Source of the DNA: Candidatus Vecturithrix granuli
GTDB taxonomy: Bacteria > Moduliflexota > Moduliflexia > Moduliflexales > Moduliflexaceae
Assembly (NCBI GenBank): GCA_000739535.1
Contig: DF820469.1
Span: 315,513-379,512, forward strand
Reading direction: 5' to 3'
Length of the DNA stretch: 64,000 nucleotides
The notes beneath the pieces are model-generated. The model made no database searches, was not told the DNA's origin, and worked only from the letters and a program-made list of their open reading frames with translations. The position numbers were made by a program, and so were the translations under genes. Shown here in pieces: positions 1 through 8,123 of the stretch; position 1 is the first letter of the stretch, and every line of letters starts with the position of its first letter.

Positions 1-52
1 AACACCCCGCTCCGTCAGGTGAGTTCCCCTGGCCAGTTCTCCACGCCAGCGG

Positions 53-589
53 TTGTGTATGATGCCGAGACCGATACGGCTCCCTGGCCCCACGGCGACA
101 TATTACGGCATTGCGGCAGGAATCCCACGCGTGGTGAACGGCACTACCGACCAGCGTCTTACGGATATTACTGATCGGTTGCTCTTATTGCCGCTGCCGC
201 GGGACATCTTTGTGTACCAGGGTACAACATTCATGCCTCGGCTGGGGAGTTATACGTTTGGAACGGTTGTAGTGGGCAGTAGTAGCCCTGTGGTCACGTT
301 TACTATAGAAAATCTGGGCTATCCTGAGTTACATTTGACAAGCACCCCTGCTATCCAACTGGGTGGCACGAACCCTGGTGACTTTAGCGTGACACAGCCT
401 GCCAGTACGACACTTGGACCGAGTAGGACAACCACCTTTACGGTGACCTTCACCCCAACCACGACCGGACCACGCACGGCCACCGTTTCGATTGCAAATG
501 ATGACGATGATGAAAGCTCATATACCTTTACGGTGAATGGAACCGGGCAGGCACAGGGATCAAATTCGTATCTGCTCTGGACAAAGTGA
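53..589 (+). CDS. Choice-of-anchor D (ASH/HYDIN-like) domain protein, C-terminal part
   Basis: The last ~110 residues read as one immunoglobulin-like choice-of-anchor D repeat: a FGTVVVGSS opening, a FTIENLG strand, a GDFSV turn, a VTFTPTTTGPRTATVSI core and a closing FTVNGTGQ. Such domains occur in large secreted or surface proteins, usually in tandem. The protein ends soon after this repeat (GSNSYLLWTK) with no anchor visible. The true start is not in the window. The 5' part is uncertain: frame 1 from base 1 reads plausibly (STPAVVYDAETDTA) before the sense frame changes near base 80-110, so a frameshift or a degraded upstream section is likely. The family call rests on the repeat alone; the function is unknown. 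Confidence 0.6.
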   Translation: MCMMPRPIRLPGPTATYYGIAAGIPRVVNGTTDQRLTDITDRLLLLPLPRDIFVYQGTTFMPRLGSYTFGTVVVGSSSPVVTFTIENLGYPELHLTSTPAIQLGGTNPGDFSVTQPASTTLGPSRTTTFTVTFTPTTTGPRTATVSIANDDDDESSYTFTVNGTGQAQGSNSYLLWTK

Positions 590-1088
590 CACAGGGGCGA
601 GAAGAACGAATGCCGAACAATCGCATGAACCGGACGTCAAAGGGGCGCAGGGGAAAATCATCTCAATCGTCACGTGCAGTGGCTGCACCCCTTTCACGCC
701 GGTGAAGCAGGGCGTTATCAAGATGGTTGGCATAGCGATAGCCATACTTTTTACGAGGCAATGGCTACAGGTGGTGAAACAAAAGTTGTAAATCTGATAA
801 TACATCCACAAAAAAAACCCCTTATGTCCATACCTGGGGTTCATTACTAATTCAAGATTTTAATAGAGGAACATATAACGATTGCGCGATTGTGGGAAGC
901 CTTAATCCATCAGCGTTTGCATTTCTGATCAAAACGGATTTCTGGGAAACCTACAGAAATCTGAGTCAATACGGTTGAGAGTCTTGTTTAGGAAAACCGT
1001 TGAATGATGAATATACCCCTGACTCAGGAAGAGGCCAGAGTCCTTATGCTATCGCGATTCAAGACTTCGAATATGGACATTTAGAGTA
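590..1088. other. Intergenic region with no supported gene
   Basis: About 500 bases between the end of the plus-strand anchor-D gene and the 3' end of the minus-strand EEP gene. No reading frame has a credible start or recognisable product. The only structured element is the hairpin at 811-842. Confidence 0.5.
811..842 (-). terminator. Intrinsic terminator, minus strand
   Basis: Read on the minus strand, AACCCC and GGGGTT arms (841-836 and 821-816) enclose a 14-base loop and run into a T tract formed by the A run at 811-817. It lies about 250 bases downstream of the minus-strand gene ending at 1089. The stem is short, so efficiency is uncertain. Confidence 0.45.
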
Positions 1089-2000
1089 TTATTCTGTCAC
1101 GCGAAAAGTTGAGATGATAGGGAGATGATCTGAAGCGGTGCTTTGAAGCACGCGGTGGTCAAGGAATTCCCAGGCGGCGGGGGCCAGGATAAAATCTATT
1201 TTCTGCTGCGGTTTGGAACTTGGGAATGTGAGCGGCCCGTTAAAAGCCCAGACGAACTGGCCGGTTTCGCGGAAAAGCTGCATGGGGGCTTCATGCGGCT
1301 GAGCGTTAAAATCGCCAGCGAGAATGGCCGGCCGACCTTTCAGATAGCCAAGAATCTGCTGTACCTGCACCAGGTTATTCTGCAAATTGTATGAATCGTT
1401 GTGAACTGATCCGAGCAAGATGTCTTCGCCTTTGATTGTCATTTTGCACCACAGGATGCGGCGGTTATTTTGAGTGACGTAAAAAGGCTTCCGTCCAACC
1501 AGCGAGGGGTTGGCTACCGTTTCCAGAGGCCAACGCGATAGAATGGCGTTGCCGCCCACAATCCGGTAAAAGGGCAGGCCGAAGTTATAGTTTTCCCCGA
1601 AAGCCCAGAACGGCATATCGGTTGCCTCGGCTAAAGTTGTAATCTGATTCACAGACGATGGTCCGCATTCAAAAATAGTTTCAGAGAGAAACACCAGGTC
1701 CGGTTGTTCCGCGTTGATGAGATCGGCGATTTGATGCAGACGTTTCAAGACCACCTCTTGCGCTGCAAACGAAATTCCGCCCTGATGGATAAATCCTTTG
1801 GCAATATTATAGGACATGATGGTGATTGTTGCGCCTTCAAATGGCGTTTGATTCGCAGCCGCCTGTGAAGTCTGCCCACTCAGCGGAATTTCATTATGCG
1901 CCAGCCACACTCCATTCACAACAAACAAGCCAATTCCCGCCACACAGATGACGAAGATAAGAAGACCCATCCACAGACCATATTTCAAGATTCGTCGCAT
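1089..2000 (-). CDS. Endonuclease/exonuclease/phosphatase-family protein, membrane-anchored
   Basis: A 303-residue protein with an N-terminal hydrophobic segment (residues ~8-30, GLLIFVICVAGIGLFVV), suggesting an inner-membrane anchor or uncleaved signal. The rest is an EEP (DNase I-like) fold: MSYNIAKGF (first Asn), LFLSETIF (metal-binding Glu), GSVHND, AGDFNAQP (catalytic Asp-x-Asn) and SDHLPI (Asp-His pair) appear in canonical order. Family members hydrolyse phosphodiesters in nucleic acids, phospholipids or inositol phosphates; the substrate cannot be told here. The ATG at 2000 follows a GGAGG ribosome-binding site. It is transcribed alone, about 60 bases downstream of the sigma-54 activator gene, so read-through is possible. 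Confidence 0.75.
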   Translation of the reverse strand: MRRILKYGLWMGLLIFVICVAGIGLFVVNGVWLAHNEIPLSGQTSQAAANQTPFEGATITIMSYNIAKGFIHQGGISFAAQEVVLKRLHQIADLINAEQPDLVFLSETIFECGPSSVNQITTLAEATDMPFWAFGENYNFGLPFYRIVGGNAILSRWPLETVANPSLVGRKPFYVTQNNRRILWCKMTIKGEDILLGSVHNDSYNLQNNLVQVQQILGYLKGRPAILAGDFNAQPHEAPMQLFRETGQFVWAFNGPLTFPSSKPQQKIDFILAPAAWEFLDHRVLQSTASDHLPIISTFRVTE

Positions 2001-2061
2001 TATTCCTCCCTTTTCCCCTCCGCATCGTTCGCTTCAAATAATTTTCTGAAAATCTATCGGA

Positions 2062-4083
2062 TCAGTTTTTTATTCCATATAAACGCATTTTGCGGTACAG
2101 GGTATTCCGAGATATCCCCAATTCATGCGCTGCCCGGCTCACATTGCCATGCTGCCGGTCTAACATCAGTGTAATTCGCTGTTTTTCGATCCTGGCGAGT
2201 TCGTGTTTGCGCGTATTTCTATCGGCAGAGGGACTGATATACGCCACAGATTCCAGGGGTTCACGGGCAGAAAGTTCCTCTGAAATGTCGTCTTCCTGGG
2301 GAAAATTGATCACGCGCAGTGTTTGATCCTCTGCCAGGCTGACCAGGCGTTCCACAAAACTCTTGAGTTCACGGATATTTCCGGGCCAACTGTAGTGTTG
2401 GATATACTCGAACACTTCCGGTTCTATGGTAAATTCTTTGCCTTGCAGGCTTTCATATCTTCTCAAAAAATGCGTAAACAGCAGCATGGCATCTTCACAG
2501 CGTTCTCGCAGCGGCGGGATCTGAATCGTGATGACATTCAAGCGATAATACAAATCATCGCGAAAGCGGCCGTTCATGACTTCGCGCAAAAGATGTTTGT
2601 TAGTAGCGCAAATCACGCGCACATCCACAGGAATCTCCTTGTTGCCGCCGACGCGGGTGATCTTGTTTTCTTGCAGCACGCGTAAGAGGGCGATTTGCTG
2701 CTCAAAAGGCATATCGCCGATTTCATCAAAAAAGAGCGTTCCACCAGAAGCGATTTCAAATTTGCCGACCTTTCCCCCTCGTTTTGCCCCGGTGAACGCG
2801 CCTTCTTCATATCCAAAGAGTTCACTGCTGATCAAATCCTTTGGGATTGCCCCGCAATTGACCGCCACAAAAGGGCCCTTCCTTCTTGGGCTGGCCTGGT
2901 GAATGGCCTGAGCAAAAATTTCCTTGCCGGTGCCGCACTCCCCCTGAAGCAATACAGTAGAGAGGCATTTCGCCGCTAATTGGGCAATGCGTTTCGCTTC
3001 TAAAATCCCAGAGTGATTGCCGATGACATCGGAGAAACTGTATGATGCGTTTCCGTAGCCGCCCGGAGTTTTATTTTTGACAATCTGCGGAGTTTTGTCA
3101 ATCGGTTTGAACATCACGATCCCGCCTGTCATATTGCCTGCTGCATCGCTAAAGGGTTCGCCGCAGAGAAAATAGGCTCTTCGAATCCCATGATAAGGCA
3201 AAGAACATTCATAGTTCAAACGGTTTGACCGTAATGCCGACATAATTGGTAAATCTTCCGATTTCCAGATTTCTTCAAAGAACTTTCCGATCATATCCGT
3301 TTCCGCTCGTTGCAGCAGGACGCTGGCAACGGAATTGGCGCGTTTGATCATGCCATGCGCATCGACTTCAATCATCCCGTCCGAGGCATGATTGAAAACC
3401 AGAGCAAAGCGTTTGTCAATCAATTGCAACTCCCGCGCCTTTTTTTCCAGGATTAATTGGATCGTCACGGCACTCGCGATGGCGGTGGCAAGACCTAAGA
3501 CCTGTTCATGGAAGGTTTGAGAGGGACCCGATATATCAATAATCCCCATCAGCATTCCCTGAGGATTGAAAATTGGCGCGGCCGAACAGGTCCACTGATG
3601 ATGTTTCTGGCAATAATGTTCGACCGCGGTCACATTGATCGGCTGCTGGAGTTGCAGTGAGGTGCCAATGGCATTGGTCCCGACTTCATTTTCGGTCCAA
3701 CGCGCGCCATCCATAAAATGAATTTTTTGCGCATTCTGAATCACCGGTTCATCGCCCAAAATAGCCAGAATATAGCCCAGTTTATCGGTCAACACAAATA
3801 CCACGCCCGTACCTTTTACAAACTGATAGTGATACTGGATGATCGGCATAGCGGTGTGGAAGAGTTCGTACTGTTCTTCCTTGGCCCGATTCAACTCGCG
3901 AGATTCAAGTATATGCTGACATTCTCCGCCCAGGGGATTGACACTGGCCTCATGACACCGTTTCCATGATTCAGCGATGGGCGGCTTAATCACTTCACAA
4001 TTGATCTCCCCTGATTGAAGATACTTTTTCCAGGCTAAGGCATAAGCTAAACTCGATGTCGGCAGACTTTTCTGACTCCCCAT
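2062..4083 (-). CDS. acoR: Sigma-54-dependent activator, AcoR-like (GAF-PAS-AAA+-Fis)
   Basis: The frame is open further upstream, but the ATG at 4083 ([10 protein letters not shown]) has a strong AAGGAGGT site 7 bases before it, whereas the ATG at 4188 has none; this gives 673 residues. Order: N-terminal GAF-type sensor, a PAS segment, then the sigma-54 AAA+ domain with Walker A GECGTGKE, the sigma-54-contacting GAFTGA loop, Walker [12 protein letters not shown] and a C-terminal Fis-type helix-turn-helix ([20 protein letters not shown]). This is the AcoR architecture: activators of acetoin or diol catabolism that sense the substrate in the GAF domain. It is divergent from the dehydrogenase operon, whose -24/-12 promoter at 4391-4407 is the obvious target. 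Confidence 0.88.
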   Translation of the reverse strand: MGSQKSLPTSSLAYALAWKKYLQSGEINCEVIKPPIAESWKRCHEASVNPLGGECQHILESRELNRAKEEQYELFHTAMPIIQYHYQFVKGTGVVFVLTDKLGYILAILGDEPVIQNAQKIHFMDGARWTENEVGTNAIGTSLQLQQPINVTAVEHYCQKHHQWTCSAAPIFNPQGMLMGIIDISGPSQTFHEQVLGLATAIASAVTIQLILEKKARELQLIDKRFALVFNHASDGMIEVDAHGMIKRANSVASVLLQRAETDMIGKFFEEIWKSEDLPIMSALRSNRLNYECSLPYHGIRRAYFLCGEPFSDAAGNMTGGIVMFKPIDKTPQIVKNKTPGGYGNASYSFSDVIGNHSGILEAKRIAQLAAKCLSTVLLQGECGTGKEIFAQAIHQASPRRKGPFVAVNCGAIPKDLISSELFGYEEGAFTGAKRGGKVGKFEIASGGTLFFDEIGDMPFEQQIALLRVLQENKITRVGGNKEIPVDVRVICATNKHLLREVMNGRFRDDLYYRLNVITIQIPPLRERCEDAMLLFTHFLRRYESLQGKEFTIEPEVFEYIQHYSWPGNIRELKSFVERLVSLAEDQTLRVINFPQEDDISEELSAREPLESVAYISPSADRNTRKHELARIEKQRITLMLDRQHGNVSRAAHELGISRNTLYRKMRLYGIKN

Positions 4084-4198
4084 ACCAGCAACCTCCTTGA
4101 ATGCGGCGTTGTCCTGTTTCACCTCAAACGTTCCGATCATTTTCAGCCCATAAAAGTTCTTTGAGGAATTGTCAATAGAAATTTTCATTGTAGCGAAC

Positions 4199-4239
4199 CT
4201 GTCACAGATCTGTCACGTAATGAGACACTTTTATGACAG
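4199..4239. promoter_or_regulatory. Putative upstream activating sequence for the AcoR-like activator
   Basis: CTGTCAC occurs twice as a direct repeat with an 11-base period (4199-4205 and 4210-4216), followed by the inverted form TGACAG at 4234-4239. Between them is a TGAGACAC motif whose 23-base surrounding (4213-4235) recurs with three mismatches at 15294-15316. It sits about 150 bases upstream of the -24/-12 element, a usual distance for an enhancer bound by a sigma-54 activator. The binding protein is inferred. Confidence 0.45.
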
Positions 4240-4354
4240 CATACACGCATTGTATCTTGTGATTCAGGAATAATGAAAACCGCGAGAGGCTATCGAATCA
4301 TACGAGAATAATTTTGTGTCATATTCGTACGGCACGTTTAGCGAAAAACAGAAA

Positions 4355-4385
4355 ATTCTTGCTTATTCTTCATTCTTGTAGTTAC
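4355..4385 (+). repeat. Dispersed palindromic repeat family 1, half element
   Basis: The sequence ending CATTCTTGTAGTTAC matches the right half of the complete palindrome at 50287-50354, including the inner TTGCTTATTC block. It lies directly upstream of the sigma-54 promoter. Other copies: 6020-6036, 15580-15614, 19917-19991, 48752-48780. Confidence 0.75.
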
Positions 4386-4390
4386 CAGGG

Positions 4391-4407
4391 TTGGCATCAT
4401 ATTTGCT
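4391..4407 (+). promoter_or_regulatory. Sigma-54 (-24/-12) promoter of the acetoin-dehydrogenase-type operon
   Basis: TTGGCATCATATTTGCT matches the sigma-54 consensus TGGCAC-N5-TTGCW at every key position, with the invariant GG and GC dinucleotides 12 bases apart. It lies ~75 bases upstream of the Lin0512 gene and is divergent from the sigma-54 activator gene, which is the expected pairing. Confidence 0.8.
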
Positions 4408-4479
4408 ATTATGTAATGGCATACATATAGAATCTATCCAGGAACATGATTGAAAAACATGCTGGAAGGAGGTGAAGAT

Positions 4480-4839
4480 GTGGGGCGTAAACGGTTTATT
4501 ATCGAATTTGGCACTGGAGCCGATCTCCACGGAGAGGATGTTACCAAAGCGGCACAGAAAGCAATGAAAGATGCAGTTTCGCATAGCTGCCTCTGCGGTC
4601 TGGTAGATATTTTGGGGATGACCGATCCGAATGAGATGGAGATTGAAGCCAAAGTGGGTTGTCCCTATCCTGAACGGGTGAACAAAGAAGAAGTGATCAA
4701 AGCGATTCCTTTTGGTACGGTTCATCTGGAAGTTGTGCCAGGTGGGCTGACAGTCCCCGGATTAAAGCTTCCTTTGTTGGCAGAAACCGATATGATTGTC
4801 ATTGCGGTGGCCGCCCTGACCGTATATATCGATCTTTGA
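4480..4839 (+). CDS. Lin0512 family protein
   Basis: The chosen start is the GTG at 4480, which follows GGAAGGAGGTG with a 7-base spacer; upstream in-frame codons encode that ribosome-binding site. The 119-residue product begins MGRKRFIIEFGTGADLHGED, the characteristic opening of the Lin0512 family, and keeps the conserved KAMKDAVSHSCLCGL and KVGCPYPE segments. The family is small and cytoplasmic with no established biochemistry. It often accompanies acetoin- or 2-oxoacid-dehydrogenase-type operons, and here it is the first gene after the sigma-54 promoter, so it probably acts in the same pathway. The role is inferred from context only. Confidence 0.8.
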   Translation: MGRKRFIIEFGTGADLHGEDVTKAAQKAMKDAVSHSCLCGLVDILGMTDPNEMEIEAKVGCPYPERVNKEEVIKAIPFGTVHLEVVPGGLTVPGLKLPLLAETDMIVIAVAALTVYIDL

Positions 4840-4967
4840 GAAAAACAACAGGCTTGAATTCAAAGAAAATATGTCAGTTTTAGCTGATGGGTTCGTAGTT
4901 CTTACTTTAGTGGGCTTTCCGATTAAAGTCGGCGCTGCAAACCTACAGCGTTTGGGAGGGAATTTGG

Positions 4968-5930
4968 ATGGAAATTACAAAGGATACCTTGCTTGGTTTT
5001 TACAACACCATGGTGACGATCAGAAAATTTGAGGAAAAGGCGAGTGAACTGTTTGCCATCGGGAAAATTCCCGGTTTTGTGCACCTATATATTGGTGAAG
5101 AAGCTGTCGCAACCGGAGTATGCGCAAATCTGGAAACCAAAGATTTTATTACCAGTACGCATCGCGGACATGGACATGTGATTGCAAAAGGTGGGAAGGT
5201 TGACCTGATGATGGCTGAACTGTTCGGAAAAGTTTCCGGTTATTGTAAGGGCAAAGGCGGTTCCATGCACATCGCCGATGTTGACCTGGGAATTCTGGGC
5301 GCCAATGGGATTGTGGGGGCCGGCCAACCGATTGCGACTGGCGCGGCATTTGCCTGTAAATACAAAAAAACTGATGCTGTTGTCATCTGTTTTTTTGGTG
5401 ATGGCGCCTCAAACCGCGGAACATTTCATGAATCTCTGAATATGGCCTCTATTTTTAAACTGCCGGTTGTGTTTGTGTGTGAAAACAATATGTATGGAAT
5501 CTCAGTGTCTCAGAAATATCACATGAACATCAGCGATGTTTCGGATCGCGCAGTGGCCTATGGAATTCCTGGCGTCACCGTAGATGGCAATGATGTGATC
5601 GCTATTTATGAAGCTGCCGCTGAAGCAATTCATCGCGCCAGAAAGGGCGATGGCCCCAGCTTAATTGAATGTAAAACCTGGAGACAGAAGGGACATTTTG
5701 AGGGCGATCCGCAAACCTATAAGTCCCCTGAAGAGCAGGCTGAATGGATAGGGAAAGACCCGATCCCTCGTCTGGAAAAGAAACTTCTGTCCCTGGGGTA
5801 TGTTCAAAAGGCGGATCTGGAAAAGATCAAAGCAGAAAAGGCGAAGATGATTGAAACTGCCGTCAGGTTTGCCGAAACCAGTCCTGAGCCTTCTCCAGCG
5901 GATGTGTTGACAGATGTCTATGCAGATTGA
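4968..5930 (+). CDS. acoA: TPP-dependent dehydrogenase E1 alpha subunit (acetoin dehydrogenase type)
   Basis: The 320-residue product spans the whole E1 alpha family. It has the thiamine-diphosphate motif GDGASNRGTFHESLNMAS ending in ENN (residues ~145-180), the YIGEEAVATG segment, the GGSMH active-site loop and the THRGHGH stretch. With the E1 beta partner it would decarboxylate a 2-oxo substrate or oxidise acetoin and pass the acyl group to the lipoyl E2. The ATG follows GGGAGGG. The acetoin assignment comes from the acoX neighbour and the AcoR-like regulator; pyruvate or branched-chain 2-oxoacid substrates cannot be excluded from sequence alone. Confidence 0.88.
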   Translation: MEITKDTLLGFYNTMVTIRKFEEKASELFAIGKIPGFVHLYIGEEAVATGVCANLETKDFITSTHRGHGHVIAKGGKVDLMMAELFGKVSGYCKGKGGSMHIADVDLGILGANGIVGAGQPIATGAAFACKYKKTDAVVICFFGDGASNRGTFHESLNMASIFKLPVVFVCENNMYGISVSQKYHMNISDVSDRAVAYGIPGVTVDGNDVIAIYEAAAEAIHRARKGDGPSLIECKTWRQKGHFEGDPQTYKSPEEQAEWIGKDPIPRLEKKLLSLGYVQKADLEKIKAEKAKMIETAVRFAETSPEPSPADVLTDVYAD

Positions 5931-6019
5931 CTTCTTGCTTAGAACGCATCATAAATTTTCTCAAAAACTCCATGAGTGCAGGGTAAACAAGCGCTGGTGA
6001 TAATGTGGGTGCTTGAGTA

Positions 6020-6036
6020 TCCTCTATTCTTGTAGT
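6020..6036 (+). repeat. Dispersed palindromic repeat family 1, fragment
   Basis: The TATTCTTGTAGTT end of the family 1 palindrome lies in the acoA-acoB spacer and finishes 12 bases before the acoB ATG. It has displaced any clear ribosome-binding site of acoB. Confidence 0.5.
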
Positions 6037-6048
6037 TCTCATGTAACG

Positions 6049-7020
6049 ATGAAACAGATGACTTATGCTGAAGCTTTAAGAGATGGCATGCGGGTAGAAA
6101 TACAGCGCGATCCTAATGTGTACCTGGCTGGTGAAGATGTCGGTCAATTTGGAGGATGTTTCGGCCAGACTGTCGGACTATTTCAGGAGTTTGGACCTGA
6201 GCGCATCATAGATACACCGATTACGGAAACGGTGATCGTCGGGCACGCGGTAGGAGCGGCAGCCGTTGGATTGCGACCGATTGTTGAAATCATGTTTATT
6301 GATTTTATGGGAATATGTATGGATGAAATCTTGAATCAAGCGTCGAAAATGCGCTATATGTTCGGAGGCAAAGCCAAACTTCCAATGGTCGTGCGAACAA
6401 CCTGCGGCGCAGGGTTAGGAGCGGCCGCCCAGCACTCCCAATCGCTGGAAGCGTGGTTTACGCATATTCCCGGTATTAAGGTCGTCATGCCTTCCACGCC
6501 GGCCGACGCCAAAGGATTGATGGTTGCTGCCATCCGTGATGATAATCCGGTGATCTATATTGAACATAAAATGCTGCTTGGCCTGCAAGGGGAAGTTCCG
6601 GAGGGTGAATATCTTGTGCCATTGGGAAAAGCGGATATTAAACGCCCGGGAGCCGATGTGACGATTGTGGCCTGGTCAGCGATGGTTCACAAAGCCCTGA
6701 AAGCCGCAGAAAGCCTGGCAAAAGACGGGATTGATGCGGAAGTGCTGGATCCGCGCAGTCTTTCCCCGCTTGACAAAGAGAGTATTTTAACATCCGTCGA
6801 AAAAACCGGAAGAGTGGTAATCGCTCACGAAGCCAACCGTAATAACGGATTCGGAGCAGAGGTTGCCGCGATGATTGCGGATGAAGGTTTTGATTTCTTG
6901 AACGCGCCGATTAAGCGCGTTACGGCCCCGGATACACCTGTGCCTTTCAGCCCGGTATTAGAAAGAAGTTATCTGCCCAGCGAGGAAAAAATTATCAGCG
7001 CAGTGAAGGAACTGTTTTAA
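6049..7020 (+). CDS. acoB: TPP-dependent dehydrogenase E1 beta subunit (acetoin dehydrogenase type)
   Basis: The reading frame is open from 6013, but the first codons lie in a dispersed repeat; the family-typical start MKQMTYAEALRDGM at 6049 gives 323 residues, the usual E1 beta size. Recognisable features: the EDVGQFGGCFGQT loop, RIIDTPITE, the EIMFIDFMG helix, the AQHSQSLEAWFTHIPG segment and a C-terminal transketolase domain (VEKTGRVVIAHEA). E1 beta completes the TPP site and carries the E2-binding surface. No strong ribosome-binding site precedes the ATG, so translation may be weak or depend on the RNA structure of the adjoining repeat. Confidence 0.87.
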   Translation: MKQMTYAEALRDGMRVEIQRDPNVYLAGEDVGQFGGCFGQTVGLFQEFGPERIIDTPITETVIVGHAVGAAAVGLRPIVEIMFIDFMGICMDEILNQASKMRYMFGGKAKLPMVVRTTCGAGLGAAAQHSQSLEAWFTHIPGIKVVMPSTPADAKGLMVAAIRDDNPVIYIEHKMLLGLQGEVPEGEYLVPLGKADIKRPGADVTIVAWSAMVHKALKAAESLAKDGIDAEVLDPRSLSPLDKESILTSVEKTGRVVIAHEANRNNGFGAEVAAMIADEGFDFLNAPIKRVTAPDTPVPFSPVLERSYLPSEEKIISAVKELF

Positions 7021-7033
7021 TGACGTCCAATAG

Positions 7034-7066
7034 AGAAACCGGGTTTTTGACAAAAACCCGGTTTCT
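7034..7066. terminator. AAACCGGGTTT hairpin between acoB and acoX
   Basis: AGAAACCGGGTTTTT and AAAAACCCGGTTTCT form a long perfect stem with a three-base loop, 14 bases after the acoB stop and 14 bases before acoX. The same design recurs at 21480-21512 and 50357-50390. Inside an operon it could attenuate transcription or protect the upstream mRNA segment. Confidence 0.6.
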
Positions 7067-7080
7067 TTCAGGTATAACAG

Positions 7081-8088
7081 ATGATAGGAATTATCGCGAA
7101 TCCGGCTTCCGGCAAAGACATTCGTCGCCTGGTAGCGTACGGTACAGTATTTAACAATCAGGAGAAAGTCAATATTGTCCGCCGCATTCTGCTTGGTTTG
7201 GCAGCCGCTGGCGTGAAAGAGGCCGTCTATATGCCCGATTATTACGGGATTGTTCCGAAAGCGATTGATGGTCTGCACAGTGAACACCACTTAGCAATGG
7301 AAATTCGTGCGCTTGATATGAAGTTGACCGGGACACAGATAGATTCCTTTCATGCGGCGCAAGAGATGAACAGACTGAAAGTCGGGTGCATTATTACACT
7401 GGGCGGCGATGGCACAAATCGCATGGCGGCCAAAGGTTGCGGAAATATCCCTCTTCTGCCAGTTTCGACGGGAACGAATAATGTGTTTCCGAACATGGTG
7501 GAAGGCACCACGGCCGGATTAGCTGCCGGCGTCCTTGTTTGCGGAAAAGCTGATCCAACACGATCTGTGAAACCGAGTAAAAAAGTGCTCGTCTATAAAA
7601 ACGGCCAGCTTGTTGAAATTGCCCTGATTGATGCGGTGGTGCTCAAAGATATTTTTATCGGTTCTCGCGCTGTATGGGACGTAGAAACCCTGCGTCAGGC
7701 CATTGTCACCAGAGGCGAAGCGCACAATATCGGGATTGCGTCTATTGCCGGAAACCTGACGCCGATTGGGAGCATGGATCCAAAGGGCCTTGTGATCGAA
7801 TTTACCTCGGAAAAGAAAGATCTATTAGCGCCAATTGCTCCCGGGCTTATTGTGCCGGTCGGAATCAAACACTATCGGTCAATAGAGATTGACGAACGTA
7901 TTCATCTTGCATGTTATGACTGTGCTGTCTGCCACGGATGCGTTATTGCGTTGGATGGCGAACGAGAGATCGAAATAAAAAGAGAGGATGAGGTTATTAT
8001 GCAGCTTTCAATGGACGGTCCGCAGGTTGTGGATGTGAACGAGGCGTTGCGGACAGCAGTAGAAAACGGCTATTCCCGCAATCTGTAA
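7081..8088 (+). CDS. acoX: AcoX-type NAD kinase-like protein
   Basis: The 335-residue protein begins MIGIIANPASGKDIRRL, typical of the ATP-NAD kinase/diacylglycerol kinase fold. It carries the nucleotide-binding GGDGTNR motif (residues ~113-119) and the PVSTGTNNVFP loop. A cysteine-containing segment (CYDCAVCHGCVIALDGEREIE) near the C terminus resembles AcoX proteins of acetoin operons. The enzymatic role of AcoX is not established in general. It sits between E1 beta and E2, as in many aco operons, which is the strongest reason for reading this as an acetoin-type cluster. Upstream is the hairpin at 7034-7066 and only a poor ribosome-binding site. Confidence 0.8.
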   Translation: MIGIIANPASGKDIRRLVAYGTVFNNQEKVNIVRRILLGLAAAGVKEAVYMPDYYGIVPKAIDGLHSEHHLAMEIRALDMKLTGTQIDSFHAAQEMNRLKVGCIITLGGDGTNRMAAKGCGNIPLLPVSTGTNNVFPNMVEGTTAGLAAGVLVCGKADPTRSVKPSKKVLVYKNGQLVEIALIDAVVLKDIFIGSRAVWDVETLRQAIVTRGEAHNIGIASIAGNLTPIGSMDPKGLVIEFTSEKKDLLAPIAPGLIVPVGIKHYRSIEIDERIHLACYDCAVCHGCVIALDGEREIEIKREDEVIMQLSMDGPQVVDVNEALRTAVENGYSRNL

Positions 8089-8123
8089 GATGAACAGCGG
8101 ATATGAGAGAAGGAGCGAAAACA

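Noticed and set aside
560-844. Small minus-strand protein gene
   Set aside because: No ribosome-binding site, low-complexity cysteine-rich translation and overlap with a terminator-like hairpin; no sign of coding selection.
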